A stretch of 39,621 nucleotides of DNA. Origin: Hyphomicrobiales bacterium. Its GTDB lineage: Bacteria > Pseudomonadota > Alphaproteobacteria > Rhizobiales > Rhizobiaceae. The notes under the pieces were generated by a model. It had not been told where the DNA came from, searched no databases, and worked only from the letters and a program-made list of their open reading frames with translations. The stretch is from contig UEIF01000044.1 of NCBI GenBank assembly GCA_900468805.1, positions 1 to 39,621 on the forward strand, written 5' to 3'. How positions within the stretch are numbered: position 1 is the first letter of the stretch; each line of letters opens with the position of its first letter. Shown here in pieces: positions 8,972-16,537 of the stretch. Both the position numbers and the translations under genes were made by a program.

Positions 8972-10360
8972 ATGGAATTTGGAGCTCGCGGCGCCGGCTC
9001 GCGCCGCCTTAAGGTTGGAATTATTGGCACCGGTATCTCAGGTCTTTCCGCCGCTTGGCTTCTGGCAAAACATCATGACGTGACTGTGTTCGAGGCTGCG
9101 GATCGGATTGGCGGTCACAGCAACACAGTGACGTTTACGGCGGCGAGCGGCGAGGTTGACGTCGATACCGGCTTCATCGTCTACAATGAAGTGACCTATC
9201 CCAATCTCACTGCATTGTTTGGTAAACTCGACGTCCCGACGGCTGCATCCAACATGTCTTTCGCCGTATCCCTCAACGAAGGAGAATTCGAATACTCCGG
9301 TGGCACAGGACTTGGCCTATTCGCCCAGTGGTCGAACGTCGCAAGCCCCCGCTTCTGGTCGATGATACGCGATCTCCTGCGTTTCTATCGCAATGCGCCG
9401 CGCGATCTCGCGGTGATGGGCGGCATTTCTCTCGGCGACTATCTTTCTCGAAACGATTACGGTCGTGCGTTTTGCGAGGACCACCTTTATCCGATGGCCG
9501 CGGCGATCTGGTCGACGCCTGCCATGGAGGTGGGCGCCTATCCTGCAGCCAGTTTCGTCAAATTCTGCTGCAATCATGGACTTCTCGCTCTCTGGAATCG
9601 ACCAACGTGGCGCACGGTCGAGGGCGGCAGCCGGGAGTACGTGGCGCGAATGATCGCCGGTTTCGCTGACCGGATACGGCTTTCGACGCCTGTGCGAGAG
9701 CTCCGCCGTCTGAGCGATCACGTCGAGGTCCGCGACGCCTTCGACAAACGATATCTGTTCGATGACGTAGTGGTTGCGACGCATGCGGACCAGGCGCTTC
9801 GGATGTTGGCCGAGCCCAGCGAAGAGGAGCGCAGGATACTTGGAAGCTTCCGCTACTCGCGGAACGAAGCGGTTCTGCATGGTGATACCGGCTTTATGCC
9901 GAGACGCCGTGCCGCTTGGTCAAGCTGGAACTACGTAGCAGACAACAGGGGTTCCTATCAGCAGGGTCAGACGCAGCCTTCGATCACCTACTGGATGAAC
10001 AAGCTGCAGCCGCTCGATTCTGCACCCCCCACCTTCGTCACGCTCAATCCGAGCCGTCCGCCACGTGCCGAGACAATCATCGCCACAGAGACTTACGAGC
10101 ATCCGGTTTTCGATCTCGCGACAGGCAGAGCTCAGCGCGAAATCTGGTCGCTTCAGGGCTCACGCAAGACATGGTTTTGCGGAGCGCACTTCGGCTCCGG
10201 CTTCCATGAGGACGGCATTCAGGCGGGGCTCGCGGTCGCCGAAGATCTCGGCGGCGTGCGCCGCCCATGGGAAGTCAGCCATGAAAGCGGGCGCATCATC
10301 CGCGTCCCATTGGCGCGATCTTTTGACCTGATGGCTGCTGATCGGGAGGTGATTGCATGA
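8972..10360 (+). CDS. FAD-dependent amine-oxidase-like oxidoreductase
   Basis: About 462 residues. The N-terminus carries the dinucleotide-binding fold: VGIIGTGISGLSAAW (GxGxxG), then the acidic end VFEAADRIGGHSNTV. The C-terminus has the second FAD contact FCGAHFGSGFHEDGIQAGL. This is the NAD(P)-binding/amine oxidase group usually found in operons with CFA synthase. ATG at 8972 is preferred because AGAGGG lies five bases ahead; ATG at 8945 adds nine residues and has a poor ribosome site. The stop overlaps an ATG at 10357 (ATGA), but the frame that follows is only 34 codons long. Known operons of this kind often contain a DUF1365 gene next, which is missing here. Likely role: flavin-dependent oxidation or desaturation of methylated acyl chains (inference). 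Confidence 0.88.
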   Translation: MEFGARGAGSRRLKVGIIGTGISGLSAAWLLAKHHDVTVFEAADRIGGHSNTVTFTAASGEVDVDTGFIVYNEVTYPNLTALFGKLDVPTAASNMSFAVSLNEGEFEYSGGTGLGLFAQWSNVASPRFWSMIRDLLRFYRNAPRDLAVMGGISLGDYLSRNDYGRAFCEDHLYPMAAAIWSTPAMEVGAYPAASFVKFCCNHGLLALWNRPTWRTVEGGSREYVARMIAGFADRIRLSTPVRELRRLSDHVEVRDAFDKRYLFDDVVVATHADQALRMLAEPSEEERRILGSFRYSRNEAVLHGDTGFMPRRRAAWSSWNYVADNRGSYQQGQTQPSITYWMNKLQPLDSAPPTFVTLNPSRPPRAETIIATETYEHPVFDLATGRAQREIWSLQGSRKTWFCGAHFGSGFHEDGIQAGLAVAEDLGGVRRPWEVSHESGRIIRVPLARSFDLMAADREVIA

Positions 10361-10447
10361 GGATCACAAGCAGGAGGTCATGGCCCTGTCATCCAGGCTG
10401 GTCTGTCGCTTGCCGTTCGAACTCCAAAGGTCGCGAGGCAGGATCCC

Positions 10448-11680
10448 ATGGCGCAATTTGACGAAGCTGCCAGCCCACCAATCGCAGGTCCGGCTGAGCG
10501 GCCGAGAGTTGGCATTGGTGGATTTGTGTTTAGACGGCTGATCAAGGACCTTCAGCACGGCCAGTTGACGGTCGTCCTGCCGAATGAGGAAGCCGTCAAA
10601 AAGACAGGAACTGAGGACGGACCCGATGCGACGATTGTCATCCGCCGATGGGGTGCGCTTCGCAGGCTTGTGGTGTCGGGCGATCTCGGAGCCGCAGAAG
10701 GATATATTCACGGAGATTGGACCACACCGAATCTGACGGCGCTCCTACGCCTGGCCGCCGCAAATGCCAACTTATTGGCGCGAGCTCTCTCTGGGACCCG
10801 GATAACAAGACTGGTTGGCCGCCTTCGCCACATCCTCAACGCCAACACCAGGCGCGGCAGCCGCCGCAATATTGAGGCGCATTACGATCTGGGCAACGAG
10901 TTCTACAAGCAATGGCTTGATGGCTCGATGCTTTATTCCTCGGCCCTTTTCGAGGACGTCACGCAAACAATTGAAGCGGCGCAGCAAAATCGGCTCAGGC
11001 ACATCCGCGAAAAGCTGGACGTTTTGGATGGCCACCGTGTTCTAGAGGTCGGTTGTGGATGGGGCGCTCTGGCGCTCGACTTAGCAACCCATTCCAATGC
11101 CCACGTGGTCGGCCTGACCCTCTCGCCTTCGCAACTGGAGTGGGCGCAAGGCATCGTCGCGGCGGCAGGGAAAACAAGTCAGGTTGAATTGCGGCTTCAA
11201 GACTACCGTGATGTTGACGGCCAGTTTGACCGCATTGTTTCCATAGAAATGTTCGAAGCGGTCGGTGAAGCCTATTGGCCGCATTACTTTGCGATGATCA
11301 AGCGGTCCATGACATCAGGCGGGCGAACATTGCTGCAGGTCATTTCGATCGAAGAGAGCCGATTCGATGCCTATCGCGGCAGCACCGATTTCATCCAGAG
11401 ATACATCTTTCCGGGCGGATTTCTGCCGTCGGACGAGGCGCTGCGAAGCGCAGTCACAGGCGCCGGGCTTAAACTGACCGAAGTCGAGCACTTCGGCAAA
11501 TCCTACGCCCGCACCCTCCGGGAATGGCGCACACGGTTCGACGCGAATTGGCCGGCTATCGCCAGTCTCGGCTTCGACGAAACGTTCAAAAGGATGTGGC
11601 ACTACTATCTTTGTTACTGCGAGGCAGGGTTTGAGGAGGAGAGCATCAATGTCGGACTTTACACGATCGAGCATGCATAA
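10448..11680 (+). CDS. cyclopropane-fatty-acyl-phospholipid synthase family protein, full length
   Basis: A 410-residue protein with the N-terminal lipid-binding domain (about 25-130, WGALRRLVVSGDLGAAEGYI) and the catalytic SAM domain. Landmarks: NIEAHYDLGNEFYKQWLD (141 onward), SAM motif VLEVGCGWG (198-206), EMFEAVG (Glu270), YIFPGGFLP, SYARTL (Tyr353) and WHYYLCYCEAGF near the end. It aligns over its whole length with E. coli Cfa, but the bicarbonate-site Cys is Ser165 (MLYSSALF) and the His is Gln297 (LLQVIS). It is therefore a lipid methyltransferase whose product (cyclopropane or methyl-branched) should be tested rather than assumed. Second gene of the plus-strand operon; its end overlaps the DUF2147 gene. 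Confidence 0.92.
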   Translation: MAQFDEAASPPIAGPAERPRVGIGGFVFRRLIKDLQHGQLTVVLPNEEAVKKTGTEDGPDATIVIRRWGALRRLVVSGDLGAAEGYIHGDWTTPNLTALLRLAAANANLLARALSGTRITRLVGRLRHILNANTRRGSRRNIEAHYDLGNEFYKQWLDGSMLYSSALFEDVTQTIEAAQQNRLRHIREKLDVLDGHRVLEVGCGWGALALDLATHSNAHVVGLTLSPSQLEWAQGIVAAAGKTSQVELRLQDYRDVDGQFDRIVSIEMFEAVGEAYWPHYFAMIKRSMTSGGRTLLQVISIEESRFDAYRGSTDFIQRYIFPGGFLPSDEALRSAVTGAGLKLTEVEHFGKSYARTLREWRTRFDANWPAIASLGFDETFKRMWHYYLCYCEAGFEEESINVGLYTIEHA

Positions 11681-12077
11681 GACGGCGATCTTCGGCAGTC
11701 ATAGATTGAAATCCTCTGCCTGGGCAATTCCCCTGATTGTCATCGGCGCAGCGTTCCCAGCCGAAGCTTCCGATATAAACGGCAATTGGGCTCGCGGAGA
11801 CGGGAACGCGCGCGTGCGGATTGCGCCTTGCGGCACTGATATCTGCGCGGTCAATACGTGGATAAAGCCGGGGACGCCGAAGGAAAAGGAAGGCGACAAA
11901 CTGGTGATGTCTATCAAAGAAGACGCTGACGGGAGCTACTCCGGCACGGCTTTCGATCCGCAACGCGACTTAAGCTACAAGCTGACGGTCAAGGTCGAAG
12001 GCGACAGGATGACCACGAAAGGCTGCGTCATCGCCGGTCTGATTTGCAAGGGCGTGGACTGGACGCGCATCAACTAA
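11649..12077 (+). CDS. secreted DUF2147 family protein
   Basis: About 142 residues. A strong GAGGAGGAG lies just ahead of ATG 11649, inside the end of the CFA gene; a second start at 11673 is possible. It has a signal sequence with hydrophobic core AWAIPLIVIGAAF and a likely cleavage site after AEA. The mature domain has the DUF2147 layout: NWARGDGNARVRIAPCG, paired Cys (CGTDIC), TWIKPGTP, GTAFDPQ and KGCVIAGLICKGVDWTR. DUF2147 proteins are periplasmic beta-rich domains of unknown activity. Its position in the CFA/FAD operon suggests envelope-linked stress function. Confidence 0.85.
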   Translation: MSDFTRSSMHKTAIFGSHRLKSSAWAIPLIVIGAAFPAEASDINGNWARGDGNARVRIAPCGTDICAVNTWIKPGTPKEKEGDKLVMSIKEDADGSYSGTAFDPQRDLSYKLTVKVEGDRMTTKGCVIAGLICKGVDWTRIN

Positions 12078-12107
12078 AGCCCGAAAATCCATCTAGGAAG
12101 CTCCTTT

Positions 12108-12527
12108 ATGAAAACTTACCTAACCGCTTATACCGCAACACTGATCGCTTTTGTCGCAATCGATTTTGTCTGGCTGAGCGCCATGGCCGACCGTCTCTAT
12201 CGACCGACCCTGGGCGACATGCTGGTTCCGCAGTTCCGACTGGCGCCGGCAGTGGTATTCTATGTAATCTATGCCGCCGGGCTGACGTTCCTCGCTGTCA
12301 GGACTGGGTTGATGTCAGGGTCCATGGCGACCGCCGCGATTTACGGTGCTGCCGTCGGATTTATGGCTTATGCCACCTACGACCTGACCAACCAGTCCAC
12401 CCTGAAAAACTGGTCTACTGTCTTGACGGCTGCCGACCTGATTTGGGGAACCGTCTTGTCGGCGGTCGCATCGAGCGCCGGATTTTGGGTCACGCAGCGA
12501 ATCTTTGGTGCTGCCGCACGCCTTTGA
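12108..12527 (+). CDS. DUF2177 family membrane protein
   Basis: A 139-residue protein with four membrane segments. The family signature IDFVWLSAMADRLYRPTLGD near the start and the conserved AYATYDLTNQSTLKNW stretch identify DUF2177. AGGAAG lies ahead of the ATG, 30 bases after the DUF2147 stop. DUF2177 genes recur beside FAD-oxidoreductase/CFA synthase operons controlled by RpoE-ChrR. The biochemical role is unknown; a part in membrane lipid modification is inferred from context. Confidence 0.87.
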   Translation: MKTYLTAYTATLIAFVAIDFVWLSAMADRLYRPTLGDMLVPQFRLAPAVVFYVIYAAGLTFLAVRTGLMSGSMATAAIYGAAVGFMAYATYDLTNQSTLKNWSTVLTAADLIWGTVLSAVASSAGFWVTQRIFGAAARL

Positions 12528-12603
12528 CGGTCGCATCGACATTGATGAAAGTTGCTATCGAGGCGTTAGAAGAGACCTGGAGGCAAATTTTGGAGTTGAT
12601 TTT

Positions 12604-12632
12604 TGATCCAGCAGAATGCTGATGCGTAGATT
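12604..12632 (+). promoter_or_regulatory. candidate RpoE (ECF11) autoregulatory promoter
   Basis: TGATCC at 12604-12609 and TAGATT at 12627-12632 are spaced by 17 bases. Rhodobacter RpoE promoters are known for a TGATC-type -35 and a TA-rich -10, so this looks like autoregulation of the sigma gene. Transcription would start close to 12638, meaning the first ATG would be leaderless or untranslated and a downstream start more likely. Confidence 0.5.
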
Positions 12633-12637
12633 ACCCC

Positions 12638-13312
12638 ATGAATATGCAACTGCCGCGCCGAACCGCATTACGTCGAGCCGCCTGCGCCGAGGCAACAGGG
12701 TGGCCGACGCCGGGCGAGGCTCGAAAGGTCGGTAAATTGGAGGTAGAAGGCGATAGTTTAGATGCCGAACGGATCAAAGTGTTGATGTCCGCAGTCGCAG
12801 ATTCGGGCGATGTCGGCGCGTTCGAGGTTCTCTATCGACACTTTTATCCCCGCGTGCGCTCCTACATGGTCAAGATGACAGGAGGGAACCGAATGCTGGC
12901 AGAAGAGCTGGCGCAAGAGACTATGATGCGCGTCTGGCACAAGGCTGCACTTTTTGATCCATCCAAGGCGCAGGCTTCAACTTGGATATTTACGATCGCC
13001 AGAAATCAGATGATCGACTCGGTTCGCAGAGGTTTAAAACCTGACTTCGATCCCAACGATCCAGCTTTTGTGCCAGATGAGTTCGAGTCCGCCGACTTGA
13101 TAATCGAGCGGCAGCAGAGTGCCGCCGTGTTGGGCCGGGCAATGACGACTTTGAAGGGGAGATATGCGGAAGTGTTGCGCATGTCGTTCTTCGACGGTCT
13201 TACCCATTCGACGATCGCGGAAAAACTAAACCTCCCAATTGGTACGGTGAAATCAAGGATTCGACTTGCATGCGAGAAACTTCGCACTGCGCTTCAGGAA
13301 GACGCCAAATGA
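12638..13312 (+). CDS. rpoE: ECF11-type RNA polymerase sigma factor (RpoE, ChrR-controlled)
   Basis: Up to 224 residues. Region 2 has FEVLYRHFYPRVRSYM, then AEELAQETMMRVWHKA and STWIFTIARNQMIDSVRR. Region 4 has RYAEVLRMSFFDGLTHSTIA and LPIGTVKSRIRLACEKLR. The overall pattern, including the FDPSKAQASTWIFTIARN segment, matches Rhodobacter RpoE of the singlet-oxygen response. The first 33 residues are unlike the family. A TTG at 12737 with AAAGG ahead would give the usual length, and a promoter-like element overlaps the first ATG, so the real start is probably downstream. The stop overlaps the anti-sigma start (ATGA). It probably drives the surrounding CFA, FAD-oxidoreductase, DUF2177 and DUF1295 genes. 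Confidence 0.9.
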   Translation: MNMQLPRRTALRRAACAEATGWPTPGEARKVGKLEVEGDSLDAERIKVLMSAVADSGDVGAFEVLYRHFYPRVRSYMVKMTGGNRMLAEELAQETMMRVWHKAALFDPSKAQASTWIFTIARNQMIDSVRRGLKPDFDPNDPAFVPDEFESADLIIERQQSAAVLGRAMTTLKGRYAEVLRMSFFDGLTHSTIAEKLNLPIGTVKSRIRLACEKLRTALQEDAK

Positions 13313-13962
13313 TCGAACATCATCTGGATGACGACATGCTCCAGCAATACGCGGCCGGGACCCTGGCTGAGGGCTGGAGTGTTGCTGTGGCTACTCATCT
13401 TGCACTATGCCCGGCATGCCGATCCGAGCTTTCGGTATTGGAAAGCGTCGGCGGATACTTCATCGAGAGCGAAGCCGCGGATGAAACCGATGTGTCGCAA
13501 AGCTGGGAGAGCATAAAAGCAAAGATCAATGCAGGTCAAATTGACAAGGTCCTGCCGATCAAAAAGACGTCGTCTTCGGATTTGACTTACCCGGAGCCGC
13601 TGAAGACGTACATCGAAGCTGCGGGAGGTCTCAAATGGCGGCAACTCGGGCGGGGCGCAGCACAGATGATGATCCCGACTGGCGACGAAACGACGACGGT
13701 GAGACTGCTCAAGATTCCTGCTGGCCAACCGGTCCCGGAGCATTCTCACCGCGGCATGGAATTGACCCTGGTACTTGACGGCAGCTTCAGTGACGAGATT
13801 TCGACATTCGCGCGGGGCGATGTCGAGATGGCAGACGACAGCTTGATGCATCAGCCGAAAGCTGACAAAGGCAAAGACTGTATATGCCTTGCGGTAACTG
13901 AAGCGCCGCTTCGCTTCAAGAGCAGGTTTTTGCGGTTGGTACAGCCACTGCTTGGGATATGA
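13309..13962 (+). CDS. chrR: ChrR-type zinc-binding cupin anti-sigma factor
   Basis: A 217-residue anti-sigma factor. The N-terminal zinc anti-sigma domain has His5, His30, Cys34 and Cys37 (ATHLALCPACRSE), matching the zinc ligands of R. sphaeroides ChrR. The C-terminal cupin domain keeps its second metal site: PEHSHRGMELTLVL gives His145, His147 and Glu151, and LMHQ gives His181. In the known system ChrR holds RpoE inactive and releases it when singlet oxygen or organic hydroperoxides are present, with the cupin domain needed for sensing. ATG 13309 overlaps the sigma factor stop, so the pair is translationally coupled. All eight metal ligands are intact, so a working sensor is expected. Confidence 0.92.
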   Translation: MIEHHLDDDMLQQYAAGTLAEGWSVAVATHLALCPACRSELSVLESVGGYFIESEAADETDVSQSWESIKAKINAGQIDKVLPIKKTSSSDLTYPEPLKTYIEAAGGLKWRQLGRGAAQMMIPTGDETTTVRLLKIPAGQPVPEHSHRGMELTLVLDGSFSDEISTFARGDVEMADDSLMHQPKADKGKDCICLAVTEAPLRFKSRFLRLVQPLLGI

Positions 13963-13970
13963 CGCTACGC

Positions 13971-14373
13971 CGCAGGATACCTCAAGATGGCTTCGGCTTT
14001 GCTGTTTCGCTCGAAAGCGGCTGCCCCTTCGACTTGGGTAACGGTTGGCTAGTTGAACCCCAGGCGCAAGTGGTGTGGTAGTCAATCAACTTCGATGACT
14101 TCAACGATGGCGCGGCCAAATTCGCTAAGACAATTTGAACTCAGTTGCCGGACGTGTAGGAGCCCGCGTGGCCCGCACGTGGGAAGCCCAAGAGGCGACG
14201 GCCAGCGAGCCCGCGCGGCCGGCCACGGTCTGGGTTCGTCCCCTTTTCCCACGACCTCGACGAGACAGGTAACCCGCAGCACGTCGGCATCTGGCAACGT
14301 CAACTTCAGCACCCCGTTCGACGGCGACGACTACGCGTGGAACGGCAAGGTGGGCCTGAGGGTGAATCGGTAG
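13971..14373 (+). pseudogene. decayed autotransporter beta-barrel C-terminus
   Basis: Reading the plus strand with frame corrections gives autotransporter-barrel-like text. From 13983: QDGFGFAVSLESGCPFDLG, GNGWLVEPQAQVVW, then a TAG where Gln is expected, then SINFDDFNDGAAKFAKT. A one-base deletion near 14130 moves into SVAGRVGARVARTWEAQEAT and ARPATVWVR. After further disruption, FDGDDYAWNGKVGLRVNR ends at a stop (14371-14373) exactly as barrels of this family end. The passenger and upstream barrel parts are absent. At least one in-frame stop and two frameshifts make it non-functional. It fills most of the 550-base gap after chrR. Confidence 0.75.
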
Positions 14374-14518
14374 GTTGTCAATCGGCACAAGCCAGAGGCG
14401 ACCACCGGAAACCCGGAAACGAGCAAGAGCCGTCTCACACGCTTGCATCATCGGTCTCGCACCGGAAAGCGGCATCGAATTGCATCTGTGGCGAAAACAG
14501 TCCGTCGCGGGACTTTAG

Positions 14519-15916
14519 TCAGGTTCCCGGGGGTAAGTGTTCCCGAGGTTCGCTGTCTCGGATCACTAGCTTTTCCTTCGCTCCCGAACCCGAGCGACCG
14601 ATATCATCAACCATGCGAACGGCAACGCGCTCGGGTTTCGCCCCAACCGTCTCCAGAGCCGAGCGCACTGCGATCCCGACCTCGGACGCAACGGATTCGC
14701 GGTCGAATTCCGCGAACACCGAGATCGTAATCTCGAGACCGTCGGAAAGCTGGCGGAACTGGTACTGGCGCACGCCCTTCGCACCAGTCAGCGGCGACCG
14801 GAGCCGGTGCGCATGGACTTCGATCGTTTCGCCTCGACGCCCCACGAATTGGAGGACCTCTTCCCGACGCCCGTCGATGGAGGCAATGCGCCAAAACGGC
14901 AGGCCGCAGCTACACGGTTCCGTGGCCAGCGTCACGATATCCGAGATTTCATATCGGACCAGTGGAAGTGCACGATTGGTGAGGGTCGTGACAAGTAGCT
15001 TCGCCCCAGCGACACCGTTCGGGACCCGGCGATTGCCTCCATCCACCACTTCGAACACGAAAGCATCTTCCGCCAGATGGAGCCCGGATGCGATGAGACA
15101 TTCGTGGCCCATCGCCCCCGCTTCGGTACAGGTGTAGCTATTCGCGACGGTAGCTCCCCACGCTGCTGTGGCAATCTCCCTGATATCTGTTGTCAGCGTC
15201 TCCGCGCTGGTTCGCACAAGCCTTGGCCTGATCCGGAGGCGACCGGCAACCGCTTCTTTCGCCAACTCACGAACAAAGGAAGGGTAGGTGGAAATGACCT
15301 CAGGTTGGTGTTTGTTGAGGGTCTCCACGATATCTTCGATCGGCATCAGGACGTTCAGCTTGGGCGCAGCTGGCCGGAACGCGCGCAGCTCAGCCCCGAT
15401 GCGGTGGGAAATATGGACGTGCGACGATGCGAAGATCGCTATGCTTCCGGTCGTCTCGTCGATCCCGACTATCTTCTGGAATCGCAGCGTGTTGCCGATG
15501 GCGTCGAGCCAGGCGGGACCGTCGAAGACCGCCAGGCCTTTCTCTCCGGTCGTGCCTCCCGTGGCTGCCACCCGATATTCCCCGAGCAAGGGAGAACCGG
15601 GATCGTCTCCACCCAAATGATCCTCAACCAGTTTCCGGCTCAGACGCGCGTCCGTGACGATAAGATCGAAGTTCTGCATCAGCAGACGCTTGGTGAGAAC
15701 GGGAAACTCTTCGAGCGGAGCATTGCGGGATACGAGGTCGCCGATAGAATCTCTATAATATTGCGACGACGTCGCGGCATGCCGCAATGTTGCTTTCAGA
15801 CGCTGACTCTGAAACGCAAGCAATCTGTCTCTCGGCCAAGTACTGCGCTCCACGATCGTTGCCGAATGCCCTCGGAGAACGTCTGCGTCCAATGTTGAAG
15901 GCTGGATCGGCGGCAT
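14519..15916 (-). CDS. phenylacetate-CoA ligase/CapK-like adenylate-forming enzyme
   Basis: A 465-residue member of the PaaK-like adenylate-forming group. Seen motifs: N-terminal QSQRLKATLRHAATSSQYYRD, phosphate-binding VAATGGTTGEKGLAVF, NSYTCTEAGAMGHEC (A5-like), LVRYEISDIVT and the hinge region IDGRREEVLQF. Length and motif order match CapK/PaaK relatives, which activate an aryl or acyl carboxylate with ATP and usually pass it to CoA or a carrier. No carrier, thioesterase or biosynthetic neighbour is present, so the substrate cannot be inferred. The start has only a weak GAGAG site. A GGACTTTAGTC palindrome-like element (14510-14520) lies at the stop codon. Confidence 0.82.
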   Translation of the reverse strand: MPPIQPSTLDADVLRGHSATIVERSTWPRDRLLAFQSQRLKATLRHAATSSQYYRDSIGDLVSRNAPLEEFPVLTKRLLMQNFDLIVTDARLSRKLVEDHLGGDDPGSPLLGEYRVAATGGTTGEKGLAVFDGPAWLDAIGNTLRFQKIVGIDETTGSIAIFASSHVHISHRIGAELRAFRPAAPKLNVLMPIEDIVETLNKHQPEVISTYPSFVRELAKEAVAGRLRIRPRLVRTSAETLTTDIREIATAAWGATVANSYTCTEAGAMGHECLIASGLHLAEDAFVFEVVDGGNRRVPNGVAGAKLLVTTLTNRALPLVRYEISDIVTLATEPCSCGLPFWRIASIDGRREEVLQFVGRRGETIEVHAHRLRSPLTGAKGVRQYQFRQLSDGLEITISVFAEFDRESVASEVGIAVRSALETVGAKPERVAVRMVDDIGRSGSGAKEKLVIRDSEPREHLPPGT

Positions 15917-16031
15917 CGTAAAACCACAGCTCTCGTTTCAGGGGCTTAGACCGTTTTCGGTTCGAAAGTCATCTTAGCATGGGAACCGATGTCATTTGAG
16001 GGCGTAGACCGAGGCCAGAAGCCCCGCCTGC

Positions 16032-16307
16032 TCAGGCGGCATTTCCGGCAACCACCGAGAAGGTGGCAATGCGCGCTTCCAAGGCGGCCTTCAGGAATGC
16101 CTGCCGGAAAGCTTCGATCGTGATTGCGCCCGTTATCGCATCTGCGCAAGCCTTGACGGCAATCACATATTCCTCGCCGTCATCATCGGGCCAATCCTCC
16201 AAAAGCACGGCGGCCGCATCACGCAGCGTGCTCACCACGCGGCGCGCACCGCTCTCGCGCAATATCAAACTTACCGGTGCAAAAGCCGAGCTTGAACTCC
16301 AGTACAT
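16032..16307 (-). CDS. DUF982 family protein
   Basis: About 91 residues. It shows the rhizobial DUF982 layout: a hydrophobic start leading to PVSLILRESGARRVVSTLRD, the conserved AAAVLLEDWPDDDGEEYVIA, VKACADAITG and FRQAFLKAALEARI. ATG 16307 is chosen because a CGGGGG stretch precedes it; an in-frame TTG lies 18 bases upstream. DUF982 proteins are abundant small proteins of unknown function in Rhizobiales. Confidence 0.8.
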   Translation of the reverse strand: MYWSSSSAFAPVSLILRESGARRVVSTLRDAAAVLLEDWPDDDGEEYVIAVKACADAITGAITIEAFRQAFLKAALEARIATFSVVAGNAA

Positions 16308-16402
16308 TGTAAACCCCCGAGACAACCCCGATACCTCTACGCATATTCACTTTAATCGGTTTAAATTTTGATCGGAAATTTACACGCGCTGATTACGAAA
16401 GA

Positions 16403-16433
16403 GGGCGCTCGACGAGATTGCCTCGGAGCGCCC
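16403..16433 (-). terminator. hairpin terminator after the Ku operon
   Basis: GGGCGCTC (16403-16410) pairs with GAGCGCCC (16426-16433) around a 15-base loop. On the minus strand the stem is followed by TCTTTCGT, so it can act as a weak intrinsic terminator about 100 bases downstream of the second Ku gene. Confidence 0.5.
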
Positions 16434-16537
16434 AGGAAAGCATCGGATGTTCTGTTGCATGCGGCCGATGCCTGCTGGATAAAGTGCCGAGATTCGTCGC
16501 GAGATTTCAACTGGCAACTGCCTCCACCAACGCATTG

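Noticed and set aside
14337..15137. A 266-codon plus-strand open frame
   Set aside because: It is antisense to the PaaK/CapK-like gene and Ser/Arg-rich, a typical shadow frame.
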